Shown one piece after another: positions 41,785 through 50,059 of a stretch of DNA of 59,055 nt. The notes under the pieces are model-generated. The model was not told the origin of the DNA. It ran no database searches and worked only from the letters and a program-made list of their open reading frames with translations. The DNA is taken from contig JAQGIK010000191.1 of NCBI GenBank assembly GCA_028291265.1, positions 1 to 59,055 on the forward strand. The letters run 5' to 3'. The position numbers were made by a program, and so were the translations under genes. The stretch is from Caulobacter sp. GTDB lineage: Bacteria; Pseudomonadota; Alphaproteobacteria; Caulobacterales; Caulobacteraceae. Within the stretch, counting starts at the first letter, position 1. Every line of letters starts with the position of its first letter.

Positions 41785-42264
41785 ATGCTGCGACCAAGCA
41801 TCGAGCGGCGCGTTGCGATTGCTATGGTTGATCACGTCAGCGCGAAGAAACGCTCAGAGATTATGGCCACAGTCTCCTCGCAAGGCAGTGGTCCGGAGAT
41901 GCTCGTGCGACGCGCGGCCCACAAATTGGGACTGCGGTTTCGGATCCACCGCAGAGACCTGCCAGGTAGGCCAGATTTGGTGTTCTCGCGCTCCAAGATC
42001 GCCGTCTTTGTGCACGGTTGCTACTGGCACCGACACGTCGGGTGCAAGAAGGCCACCACTCCAAAATCAAACGTAGATTTTTGGACAAACAAATTCATTT
42101 CCAATGTTGAGCGGGATCAAAGAGCCGAAGCAAGCCTCAGGGAGCTGGGCTGGACCGTGCGGATCGTATGGCAGTGCGAACTGCCCGACATGGAGGCGGC
42201 TGAGCGGTGGGTCGGAATTCACCTCCTGCCACAACCTCTTTCCCAGACAACGTCCCTCCGCTAA
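41785..42264 (+). CDS. vsr: Very short patch repair endonuclease Vsr
   Basis: Strand-nicking endonuclease of 159 residues. In E. coli Vsr nicks T:G mismatches that arise from deaminated 5-methylcytosine; here the catalytic residues are conserved: Asp64 in LPGRPDLVF, His77 and His82 in VHGCYWHRH. The zinc ligands Cys79, His84, Cys87 and Cys131 (VWQCEL) are also in place. ATG at 41785 has the Shine-Dalgarno AGGGGG; a second ATG at 41824 (MVDHVSAKKRSEIM) would give the canonical shorter N-terminus. It may either repair damage caused by the adjacent methyltransferase or serve as the effector nuclease of the system, as proposed for Vsr-like proteins beside MORC-type ATPases. Confidence 0.95.
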   Translation: MLRPSIERRVAIAMVDHVSAKKRSEIMATVSSQGSGPEMLVRRAAHKLGLRFRIHRRDLPGRPDLVFSRSKIAVFVHGCYWHRHVGCKKATTPKSNVDFWTNKFISNVERDQRAEASLRELGWTVRIVWQCELPDMEAAERWVGIHLLPQPLSQTTSLR

Positions 42265-42381
42265 CACTGCTCCTCAATCCGCGACTCCCGTCTTGCGCCA
42301 TTCCGGGGGCCGCCATCACAGTTCCTCCGCGTCGACCTGGTCCGCGGGCAATGGCGTAACGTCAGGTCCAGAGGGGCTCGC

Positions 42382-43641
42382 ATGCTGGTTGCGCCGCAGG
42401 AGCGGTCGGTTCTGGAGTCCATCGCCGAGCGCGGGGACGACATCGTCGCGCGGGCGGTGGGCTGGTGCGCCGGCAATAGTGGCAGTCGCAATCTGGAGGG
42501 CCTGCGGGCCACGCTGGATCTGCTGACGGCGGCCTGGGGCGCGGCTCTGCCGGCGGCGGCGGTCAGCCATGAGGCGCTGGAGCCCACCGTCGAGATCGCC
42601 GCCGACGGGCGTGAGGCGCTGCACAGTCCGCCGCCGTCGCTGCTGCTGACCATGCGGCCGGACGCGCCCGTGCAGGTGGTTCTAACTGGACATTATGACA
42701 CGGTGTTCGCGGCCTCCAGCCCGTTCCAGGCGGTGGGGCGGCGCGAGGACGGGGCGCTGAACGGGCCGGGGATCGCCGACATGAAGGGCGGCATCTCGGT
42801 GATGATGGCGGCGCTGGAGGCGTTTGAGCGGTATGCGGAGGCCGGCAAGGTCGGCTGGCGGGTGCTGCTGAGCCCCGACGAGGAGATCGGCTCGCTGGGC
42901 AGCGGGGCGGTGCTGGCCCGGATCGGGCGGCTGGGGCATGTGGGGATGACCTATGAGCCGGCGCTGGCCGACGGCACGCTGGCCGCCGGGCGCAAGGGCA
43001 GCGGCAACTTCCACGTCAAGGTGACCGGGCGCTCTTCCCACGCGGGGCGGGCCTTCGACGAGGGGCGCAACGCCGTCACGGCGGCGGCGCGGATCGCCGG
43101 GGCGCTGGACGGGCTGAACGGCGGGCGGGACGGGGTGACGGTCAATGTCGCCAGGATCGACGGCGGCTCGGCGTTGAACGTGGTGCCCGACGTGGCGGTG
43201 GTGCGGTTCAACGTGCGCTTCCCCGATGCGGAGGCGGCGCGCTGGCTGGAGGGCGGGATTGAGCGGGCCTGCGCCTGCGGGCACGGGGACGGGCTTGGGG
43301 TGTCGATGTTCGGCGGGGTGACGCGGGCGGCCAAGCCGTTCAACGGGGCGCAGTCGGCGCTGTTCGGGTCGGTGCGCGAGGTCGGGGCGGCGCTGGGGCA
43401 GGACATCGCCTGGAAGTCGTCGGGCGGGGTTTGCGAGGGCAACAACCTGTTCGCCGTCGGGCTGCCCAATGTCGATACGCTGGGGGTGCGGGGCGGGGAT
43501 ATCCACAGCGAGCTGGAGTTCGCCTGGCCGGACAGTTTTGTCGAGCGGGCGCAGCTGTCGGCGCTGATGCTGATGAAGATGGCGAGCGGCGAGGTCGATG
43601 CCTTGAAGCTCCGCCGAATGATGGACGAGGCCTCTCAATGA
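42382..43641 (+). CDS. M20 family metallohydrolase (carboxypeptidase G2 / ArgE-like)
   Basis: Di-zinc amidohydrolase of 419 residues. Metal and catalytic residues are visible: His104 and Asp106 in LTGHYDTVF, Asp133 in GPGIADMKGG, the general base and bridging Glu167-Glu168 in SPDEEIGS, and His375 in GGDIHSELEF. The dimerisation lid (KVTGRSSHAGRAFDEGRNAV) is present. It stands at the head of the astA-astD-astB cluster in the same direction. The pathway needs a succinylglutamate desuccinylase and no classical AstE is in the window, so this enzyme could fill that step; this is inference. Start ATG at 42382 with GAGGGG upstream. Confidence 0.88.
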   Translation: MLVAPQERSVLESIAERGDDIVARAVGWCAGNSGSRNLEGLRATLDLLTAAWGAALPAAAVSHEALEPTVEIAADGREALHSPPPSLLLTMRPDAPVQVVLTGHYDTVFAASSPFQAVGRREDGALNGPGIADMKGGISVMMAALEAFERYAEAGKVGWRVLLSPDEEIGSLGSGAVLARIGRLGHVGMTYEPALADGTLAAGRKGSGNFHVKVTGRSSHAGRAFDEGRNAVTAAARIAGALDGLNGGRDGVTVNVARIDGGSALNVVPDVAVVRFNVRFPDAEAARWLEGGIERACACGHGDGLGVSMFGGVTRAAKPFNGAQSALFGSVREVGAALGQDIAWKSSGGVCEGNNLFAVGLPNVDTLGVRGGDIHSELEFAWPDSFVERAQLSALMLMKMASGEVDALKLRRMMDEASQ

Positions 43642-43663
43642 CAAAGGTTTCGCCTCTGGGCGC

Positions 43664-43820
43664 CCTTCTCCCCTCGCGGGAGAAGGTGTCGGCGAAGCCG
43701 ACGGATGAGGGGTCGCGCCGGCCTCTGCGGAGCTTGTCGCAACAACCTCATCGCGGCTTGAAGACCTATCGACCCCTCATCCGGCCCTTCGGGCCACCTT
43801 CTCCCGCAAGGGGAGAAGGG
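43664..43820. repeat. Inverted pair of REP-like palindromes between the M20 gene and astA
   Basis: Left copy (43664-43713): CCTTCTCCC-CTCG-CGGGAGAAGG followed by GTGTCGGCGAAGCCGACGGAT. Right copy (43773-43820): CCCCTCATCCGGCCCTTCGG and then CCTTCTCCCGCAAGGGGAGA, the reverse complement order. They are the same element type as at 1006-1191. Together they fill most of the 217-base gap; no other feature was seen there. Confidence 0.8.
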
Positions 43821-43858
43821 ACACTCACGGCGGCTTTGGCGACTGGGATTGATCTTAG

Positions 43859-44869
43859 ATGTTCGTAGTCAGACCCGCGGGCCCAGGTGATTTCGACACC
43901 CTGATGGAGCTGGCCGTGCTGTCGGGGCGGGGGTTTACCAGCCTGCCCGAGGACGAGCCGACGTTGCGGGAGCGGCTGGCGCTGTCGGCGGCCAGTTTCG
44001 AGGGGACGGTGGCGCCGCCGGAGGCCTGGTACACCCTGATGCTGGAGGACACCGCCGACGGCACGGTGGCCGGGGTGGCGGGGGTGAAGGCCGGCGTGGG
44101 GCTGAAGCGGCCGCACTTTTCGCTGCGGGTGGTGACCCTGGCGCAGTCGTCGCCGACGCTGGAGCTGCGGTTCGATCACCAGGCGCTGGTGATGGTCAAC
44201 GAATGCGCCGGCTGGTCGGAGGTGGGTTCGCTGTTCCTGCGGCCCGAGAAGCGCAAGGGCGGGGCCGGGCGGTTGCTGGCCCAGTCGCGCTACATGCTAA
44301 TCGGCATCGAGCCGGCGCGGTTCGCCGAAATGGTGCTGGCCGAGCTGCGCGGCTGGTTCGACGAGGACGGCGGCTGTCCGTTCTGGGACCATGTGGCCAG
44401 CCGGTTCTTCCCGCTGGCCTTCGACGAGGCCGACCGGATGAGCGCCTCGACCAACGGCCAGTTCATCCTCGACCTGGCGCCGCGGCATCCGATCTATGTC
44501 GGGCTGTTGCCGCTGGAGGCGCGCGGGGTGATCGGCAAGTGCCACACCGAGGGCGAGGCGGCGCGGGCCATGCTCGAGCGGGAGGGGTTCCGGTTCCAGG
44601 GGCTGGTCGACCTGTTCGACGCCGGGCCGACGGTCAGCTGCCACCGGGACGACATAAAGACGGTCAAGGAGGCGCGGCGGCTGACCGTCGCGGTCGGGAC
44701 CGATGAGGAAGCTTATGGCGAGGAGGCGCTGGTCTCGACGACGGCGATCGGGGGGTTCCGGGCCGTGCGGACGCCGATCCTGATCGACGGGGTCAAGGCG
44801 ATCATGAGCCGGGAGGCGGCCGAGGCGCTGCAGCTCGGCGAAGGCGAAGCGGTGAGTGTGAAGGCATGA
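43859..44869 (+). CDS. astA: Arginine N-succinyltransferase AstA
   Basis: Transfers succinyl from succinyl-CoA to the alpha-amino group of arginine, the first step of the AST pathway. Length 336 is normal. MFVVRPAGPGDFDTLMELAV at the start, LFLRPEKRKGGAGRLLAQSR (acetyl-CoA-type binding) around residue 125 and SCHRDDIKTVKEAR near residue 260 are typical of the family. The stop overlaps the astD start (ATGA at 44866-44869). Its own start has no strong Shine-Dalgarno nearby. Cytosolic. Confidence 0.96.
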   Translation: MFVVRPAGPGDFDTLMELAVLSGRGFTSLPEDEPTLRERLALSAASFEGTVAPPEAWYTLMLEDTADGTVAGVAGVKAGVGLKRPHFSLRVVTLAQSSPTLELRFDHQALVMVNECAGWSEVGSLFLRPEKRKGGAGRLLAQSRYMLIGIEPARFAEMVLAELRGWFDEDGGCPFWDHVASRFFPLAFDEADRMSASTNGQFILDLAPRHPIYVGLLPLEARGVIGKCHTEGEAARAMLEREGFRFQGLVDLFDAGPTVSCHRDDIKTVKEARRLTVAVGTDEEAYGEEALVSTTAIGGFRAVRTPILIDGVKAIMSREAAEALQLGEGEAVSVKA

Positions 44870-46317
44870 GCAAGGGCTGTTACATCGACGGCGCCTGGCG
44901 CCCCGCGCATGGGGCCGAGTTCGTCTCGGTCGATCCTGCCACCGAGGAGGGGGTCTGGGCCGGGGCGGCGGCGAATGGCGCCGACGTCGAGCGGGCGGTG
45001 GCGGCGGCGCGGGCGGCGTTTCATCCCTGGGCCGACCTGCCCCGCGAGGAGCGGGTGGCGGCGTTGCGGCGGTATCAGGCGGGGCTGAAGGCCATGCAGC
45101 CGGCCTTCGCCGAGGCCATCGCGCGGGAGACGGGCAAGGCGCTGTGGGAGACCACGGCCGAGGTCGGCTCGATGATCGCCAAGGTCGACGCCTCGATCGC
45201 CGCCTATGACGAGCGGACCGGGGTGCGGGAGAGCGCCACGGGGTTCGGGCGGGCCGTGTTGCGGCACCGGGCCCATGGGGTGATGGCGGTGCTGGGGCCG
45301 TACAATTTCCCGGTCCATCTGCCCAACGGCCATGTCGTGCCGGCGCTGCTGGCCGGGGACACGGTGGTGTTCAAGCCGTCGGAGGAGACGCCGTGGTCGG
45401 GCGAGATCATGGCCCAGGTCCTGGAGACCGCCGACCTGCCGCCGGGGGTGTTCAACCTCGTCCAGGGCGGGCGGGAGACCGGGGCGGCGCTGATCGACCA
45501 GGACATCGACGGGCTGCTGTTCACCGGCAGCGGGGCGGCGGGCGCGCACTTCCGCCGGCACTTCGCCGAGCGGCCGCATGTGATCCTGGCGCTGGAGCTG
45601 GGGGGGAACAATCCGCTGGTGGTCTGGGATGCGGTGGATACGGAGGCGGCGGCGGCGCTGGTCGTGCAGTCGGCCTTCATCACCACCGGGCAGCGGTGTT
45701 CGTGCGCGCGGCGGCTGGTGCTGCCGGAGGGGCGTGAGGGCGACGCGGTGCTGGAGGCGCTGCTGGCGCTGACCGACCGCTTGAGGATCGGGCCGTGGAA
45801 CGGCGAGGAGCCGTTCATGGGGCCGCTGATCCATGCGCGCGGGGCCAATGCGGCGCGCGAGGCGGCGGGCAAGCTCGGCGGGACGGCGTTGCGGACGCCG
45901 GGGAAGATCGCCGGGCTGTCGGACGCCTTCATCACGCCGGGCATCTACGACGTCGGCCATCACGAGACGCCGGACGAGGAGATCTTCGCGCCGATCCTGC
46001 AGGTGAGGCGGGCGGCGACCTTCGACGGGGCGCTGAGCCTGGCCAACCACACGCGCTACGGGCTGTCGGCGGGGCTGATCAGCGATGACGCCGCCCTGTG
46101 GACGCGGTTCCAGCAGCGCATCCGGGCCGGGGTGGCCAACTGGAACCGGCCGACGACCGGGGCGGCGGGGACCGCGCCGTTCGGGGGGCTGGGCGACAGC
46201 GGCAACCACCGGCCGAGCGCCTATTACGCGGCCGACTACTGCGCCTATCCGGTGGCCAGTTTCGAGGCCGACCGGGTGGTCTCGACGCTCGGCGAGATCA
46301 AGGGGCTGAAGTCGTGA
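44866..46317 (+). CDS. astD: Succinylglutamate-semialdehyde dehydrogenase AstD
   Basis: NAD-dependent aldehyde dehydrogenase, 483 residues, oxidising N-succinylglutamate semialdehyde in the AST pathway. Catalytic Cys278 is in TTGQRCSCARRL and Glu244 in LALELGGNNPLVVW. The cofactor-binding stretch GPYNFPVHLPNGHVVPALLA and the motif FTGSGAAGAHF are clear. The S-C-A-R context after the cysteine and NRPTTGAAGTAPFGGLGDSG near the end are characteristic of AstD rather than other ALDHs. Coupled to astA by a 4-base overlap. Confidence 0.96.
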   Translation: MSKGCYIDGAWRPAHGAEFVSVDPATEEGVWAGAAANGADVERAVAAARAAFHPWADLPREERVAALRRYQAGLKAMQPAFAEAIARETGKALWETTAEVGSMIAKVDASIAAYDERTGVRESATGFGRAVLRHRAHGVMAVLGPYNFPVHLPNGHVVPALLAGDTVVFKPSEETPWSGEIMAQVLETADLPPGVFNLVQGGRETGAALIDQDIDGLLFTGSGAAGAHFRRHFAERPHVILALELGGNNPLVVWDAVDTEAAAALVVQSAFITTGQRCSCARRLVLPEGREGDAVLEALLALTDRLRIGPWNGEEPFMGPLIHARGANAAREAAGKLGGTALRTPGKIAGLSDAFITPGIYDVGHHETPDEEIFAPILQVRRAATFDGALSLANHTRYGLSAGLISDDAALWTRFQQRIRAGVANWNRPTTGAAGTAPFGGLGDSGNHRPSAYYAADYCAYPVASFEADRVVSTLGEIKGLKS

Positions 46318-46535
46318 GTTCCTCCTCCGGCGCGCAGCGACGGGGGAGGGGGACCGCCGCCGCGACTCAGCGGCGGTGGTGGAGGGGGCCGCGCCGGCTG
46401 ATGGGATTGTCAAGAACGCCGTCATCGCCGCCCGCGCCAGAACGCGCCTCGTCCTGACCCGCCGGCGCTGCCCCCTCCACCACGCGCGTATTCGCGCGCG
46501 GTCCCCCTCCCCCGCGCTGCGCGCGGAGGAGGAAC
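46318..46535. repeat. Inverted repeat pair between astD and astB; supplies the astB ribosome binding site
   Basis: Left arm about 46318-46389 (GTTCCTCCTCCGGCGCGCAG ... GTGGTGGAGGGGGC), right arm about 46470-46535 is its reverse complement (GCCCCCTCCACCAC ... GCGCGGAGGAGGAAC). The arms are separated by 80 bases without recognised content. The last bases of the right arm contain GGAGGAGG (46525-46532), seven bases before the astB ATG, so the repeat itself acts as the Shine-Dalgarno sequence. The folded left and right arms could hide this site in mRNA. Confidence 0.75.
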
Positions 46536-46539
46536 TGTC

Positions 46540-47883
46540 ATGATGACCGCCGTCGAAGCCAACTGCGACGGCCTGGTCGGGCCGACCCACAGCTTCGCGG
46601 GGCTGGCGCCTGGCAACCTGGCCAGCGAGATCCACAAGGGCGAGCCGTCGAACCCGCGCGGGGCGGCAGTCGAGGGCCTGTCGAAGATGCGGCGGCTCTC
46701 CGACCTGGGCCTGCCGCAGTTCGTGCTGCCGCCGCATGAGCGGCCGGACGTGAGCTTCCTGCGGGCGCTGGGGTTTGGCGGTACGGACGCGGCCGTCATC
46801 GAGGCGGCGGGTCGGACGGCGCCGGAACTGCTCAACACCGCCTGCTCGGCCAGCCCGATGTGGGCGGCCAACGCCGCCACGGTGACGCCGAGCGCCGACG
46901 CCGCTGACGGCCGCGTGCACTTCACCCCGGCCAACCTGCTGACCAACCTGCACCGCAGCCTCGAGGGCGAGCAGACGGCGCGGGCTCTGCGCACCCTGTT
47001 TCCCGACGAGACGAAGTTCGCCGTCCACGACCCGCTGCCGGCCCAGCCCCACTTCGCCGACGAGGGCGCGGCCAACCATGTGCGGCTCTGCGCCGAGCAC
47101 GGCGAGGCCGGGGTCAACCTGTTCGTCTGGGGTCGCGACGCCTGGGAGGCCTGGTCCGGCCGCTTCCCGGCCCGGCAGACGCGGCAGGCCTTCGAGGCGG
47201 TGCAGCGGCGGCATGGGGCCGGCGGGGCGGTGTTCGCCCGGCAGGCGCGGCGGGCGATCGAGGCGGGCGTGTTCCACAACGACGTCGTCTGCGTGGGCGC
47301 CAAACAGTGCCTGTTCTTCCATGAGGCGGCCTTCGAGGACCGGGCGGCGGTCGAGGCCGACATCCGCGCGGCTGCTTCGCGTGAGGGGGCGGGCTTCGAG
47401 CCGGTCTTCGTCGAGGTGGCCGAGGCCGACCTGCCGCTGGCCGAGGCGGTGAAGAGCTACCTTTTCAACTCCATGCTGGTGTCGCTGCCGGGCGAAGCCC
47501 GCCTGACCCTGATCGCCCCGATGGAGGTCGCCGAGACGCCGCGCGCCCACGCCGTGGCGCAGGGCCTGGTCGGCGGCAACGGTCCCATCGGCCGGGTCGA
47601 ATACGTCGACGTCCGCCAGTCGATGCGCAACGGCGGCGGCCCGGCCTGCCTGCGCCTTCGGGTGGTGCTGACGGAGGACGAACTGGCGGCGGCCAACCCC
47701 GGCCAACGGTTCAACCCGGCCCTGCAACAGCGGCTCGAGGCCTGGGCCGGAAGCCGTTATCGCGACCGGCTTTTGCCCGCCGACCTGGCCGATCCGGCCC
47801 TGCTGGTCGAGAGCCGCACGGCGCTGGACGAACTCACACAGATCCTGGCGCTCGGCTCGGACTTCTATCCGTTCCAGCGCTAG
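46540..47883 (+). CDS. astB: N-succinylarginine dihydrolase AstB
   Basis: Converts succinylarginine to succinylornithine, ammonia and CO2. 447 residues with the family start AVEANCDGLVGPTHSFAGLA, GNLASEIHKGEPSNPRGAAV near residue 20-50, and the catalytic cysteine Cys370 in NGGGPACLRLRVVL. The amidinotransferase-fold histidines lie in RVHFTPANLLTNLHRS and GVFHNDVVCVG. The first ATG at 46540 fits the strong Shine-Dalgarno at 46525-46532; a second ATG follows directly. Separated from astD by a repeat pair. Its stop shares CTAG with the convergent LytTR gene. No astC was seen in the window. Confidence 0.96.
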   Translation: MMTAVEANCDGLVGPTHSFAGLAPGNLASEIHKGEPSNPRGAAVEGLSKMRRLSDLGLPQFVLPPHERPDVSFLRALGFGGTDAAVIEAAGRTAPELLNTACSASPMWAANAATVTPSADAADGRVHFTPANLLTNLHRSLEGEQTARALRTLFPDETKFAVHDPLPAQPHFADEGAANHVRLCAEHGEAGVNLFVWGRDAWEAWSGRFPARQTRQAFEAVQRRHGAGGAVFARQARRAIEAGVFHNDVVCVGAKQCLFFHEAAFEDRAAVEADIRAAASREGAGFEPVFVEVAEADLPLAEAVKSYLFNSMLVSLPGEARLTLIAPMEVAETPRAHAVAQGLVGGNGPIGRVEYVDVRQSMRNGGGPACLRLRVVLTEDELAAANPGQRFNPALQQRLEAWAGSRYRDRLLPADLADPALLVESRTALDELTQILALGSDFYPFQR

Positions 47884-48737
47884 CCGCCGCGTAAGCGCGC
47901 CAACGCTTCCGGGAACCGCCGCGACAGGGGCGCGACCACGCCGCCGATGGTGACCGCGTAGTCGCCGCTGCCTTCCGGGGTCAGTTCGGTGACGCGGGCG
48001 GCGTTGACCAGCCAGGAGCGGTGGGTGCGGACGAAACCCTGCTCGCCGAGTTTCGCCTCGAGGCTGGCCAGGGAGGCGCGCATCAGCGGCTTGCGGCCGT
48101 CGGACAGGTGGAACTCGGCGTAGTTGCCGGCCGACGAGACGGCGAGGATGTCGGCGAGGTTGGCGCGGACCAGTCTGGCCCCGTCGCGGATGTCGAAGGT
48201 GGCGGATTCGGCCGGCTGCGCCTTCATTGCGCCAGCGATGATGCGATCGCGCAGCAGCCAGAAGCAGAGCATCACCAGGCTGTAGTAGAAACCGTCCTTG
48301 CGCAGCTCGTAGGGAAAGCGGGTCAGCCAGTCGCCGAAGTCGTAGGTGTCGCCGCCCAGGCGGTAGATCAGCGACCGCAGGGCCACGAAGCCGGCGACAT
48401 GCAGGGCCGAGAACAGCAGCAGGACGGCCGCGTGAATGCCGAGCGTGCGCCAGAGCGGCGGGCGGTCCAGCGGCAGCCGGCCCAGGGTCAGCCAAGGCAG
48501 CCAGATCAGGGCGATGCCGCTGACGGCGCTGGTCGCCTCGTGGACGATGGGGCCGGTCGGGTCCATGTCGGGCATGTCGGCCAGGGCGGTCAGCACATTG
48601 ATGGTGTTCAGCGCCACGATGAACAGCACCGCGCCGCTCAGGCAGACGATAGTCGCCAGGCGCTCAGCGCGTTTCGTCCCGGATGGATCGCCGCTCGTCA
48701 CAGGCGCGTCCCGCTGGTCACCGGCCCGGCGCCGCAC
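47880..48737 (-). CDS. Membrane-bound LytTR transcriptional regulator
   Basis: Protein of 285 residues. The N-terminal part has four hydrophobic segments (LATIVCLSGAVLFIVAL, ALIWLPWLTLG, AAVLLLFSALHVAGFVAL, YYSLVMLCFWLL). The C-terminal 100 residues are a LytTR DNA-binding domain (VRANLADILAVSSAGNYAEF, then GFVRTHRSWLVNAARVTELT). Such membrane-tethered LytTR proteins regulate a neighbouring gene in response to an envelope signal. The divergent acyltransferase starts 77 bases away and is the likely target. The start is uncertain: GTG at 48737 or GTG at 48701; neither has a good Shine-Dalgarno. Stop in CTAG shared with astB. Confidence 0.88.
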   Translation of the reverse strand: MRRRAGDQRDAPVTSGDPSGTKRAERLATIVCLSGAVLFIVALNTINVLTALADMPDMDPTGPIVHEATSAVSGIALIWLPWLTLGRLPLDRPPLWRTLGIHAAVLLLFSALHVAGFVALRSLIYRLGGDTYDFGDWLTRFPYELRKDGFYYSLVMLCFWLLRDRIIAGAMKAQPAESATFDIRDGARLVRANLADILAVSSAGNYAEFHLSDGRKPLMRASLASLEAKLGEQGFVRTHRSWLVNAARVTELTPEGSGDYAVTIGGVVAPLSRRFPEALARLRGG

Positions 48738-48814
48738 GGCCCGGCGGTCTTGGCGACCGCGCGGGGCCTGCGCGATCCCTTCAGGACATCGTTCGCTTTG
48801 TCCGGAGCCATCCC

Positions 48815-50059
48815 GTGAATTCCGACCTCTCCACTCTTTCGTTTGAGCGCGGTCTTGCCGCCGAACCGGTGTCCACTTCGGCGGACCGCGCTCTGGACCG
48901 CCGCCACGACCTCGACTGGATTCGAGTCGGGGCGTTCGGCCTGCTCATCCTCTACCATGTCGGCATGTTCTACGTGCCCTGGGACTGGCACGTGAAGACT
49001 TCGCAGCCGGTCGAGTGGCTGGAGCCGGTCATGCAGCTGACCAATCCCTGGCGGCTGACCCTGCTGTTCCTGGTCTCCGGGGCGGCGACGCGGTTCATGG
49101 CCGACAAGATGAAGCCGGGGGCGCTGGCCGGCCTGCGCACCGTGCGGCTGTTGCCGCCGCTGATCCTGGCGATGGTCCTGATCGTGCCGCCGCAGTCCTA
49201 CTACCAGCTGGTCGAGAACGCGCCGGGGTTCACCGACAGCTACCTGACCTTCTGGGGCAAATACCTGACGGCCTCGGGCCACTGGTGCAAGGACGGTGAG
49301 TGCCTGATCACTCCGACCTGGAACCACATGTGGTTCGTCGCCTACCTGTTCCTCTACACCCTGCTGCTGGCGCTGCTGCTGTGGCTGGCGCCGAAGGCCT
49401 TCAAGGCGGCCGAGGCGGCGCTGGACCGGCTGCCGGCCTGGGCGCTGATCGGGGCGCCGGTGGCGGTGCTGGCGGCCTACCGCATCGTGCTGGGGGCCGA
49501 CATCAGCCATGACCTGATCAACGACTGGTACAACCACGCCGTCTCGCTGAGCGCCTTCCTGTTCGGCTTCCTGACCGCGAAGTCGCCAGGGGTGAAGGCC
49601 GGGTTCGAGAAGGCGCGCTGGATGACCCTGGCGCTTTGGTTGGCAAGTTGGGCGGGCTGGGCGACCTATGCCTGGATCTGGCGTGGTGACGATGTCGTGC
49701 CGCCGGAGGCGTTGCGGATGGCGATGCGCGGCGTCTATGCCCTGAACAGCTGGATGGCGATCTCGGCGGTGCTCGGCTTCGGGGCGCGGCATCTGACCCG
49801 GGGCGGGCCGGTGCTGACCTGGCTGACCCTGGCGGTCTTCCCCTTCTACATCATCCACCAGACGGTGATCGTCGTGGCGGCCCATCACCTGCACAAGCTG
49901 GGCCTGTGGCAACCGCTGGAGGCGGTGGTGCTGATCGCCGTCACCGTGGCCGGCTGCCTGCTGACCAACGAGGTGGCGCGGCGGGTGGTGTTCCTGAGGC
50001 CGCTGTTCGGGCTGAAGCTTCAGTCGGCCCTGGCCAGACGCCCGCCGGCCTTCGCATAG
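48815..50059 (+). CDS. Acyltransferase 3 family membrane protein (OpgC-like)
   Basis: Multi-pass membrane O-acyltransferase, 414 residues from GTG at 48815, which has the Shine-Dalgarno GGAG (48803-48806). The first helix has the family signature RHDLDWIRVGAFGLLILYHV, with the conserved His in LYHV; the LLFLVSGAATRF segment and the C-terminal FPFYIIHQTVIVV are typical of acyltransferase 3 proteins related to OpgC/MdoC. It should transfer acyl groups to a surface glycan. Ten or more helices are visible. Divergent from the LytTR regulator. The last 40 bases overlap the convergent phhA gene. Confidence 0.9.
   Translation: MNSDLSTLSFERGLAAEPVSTSADRALDRRHDLDWIRVGAFGLLILYHVGMFYVPWDWHVKTSQPVEWLEPVMQLTNPWRLTLLFLVSGAATRFMADKMKPGALAGLRTVRLLPPLILAMVLIVPPQSYYQLVENAPGFTDSYLTFWGKYLTASGHWCKDGECLITPTWNHMWFVAYLFLYTLLLALLLWLAPKAFKAAEAALDRLPAWALIGAPVAVLAAYRIVLGADISHDLINDWYNHAVSLSAFLFGFLTAKSPGVKAGFEKARWMTLALWLASWAGWATYAWIWRGDDVVPPEALRMAMRGVYALNSWMAISAVLGFGARHLTRGGPVLTWLTLAVFPFYIIHQTVIVVAAHHLHKLGLWQPLEAVVLIAVTVAGCLLTNEVARRVVFLRPLFGLKLQSALARRPPAFA

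Noticed and set aside
44713..48495. 1260-codon minus-strand frame across the AST genes
   Set aside because: It is the antisense shadow of astA, astD and astB, which have intact catalytic motifs on the plus strand.
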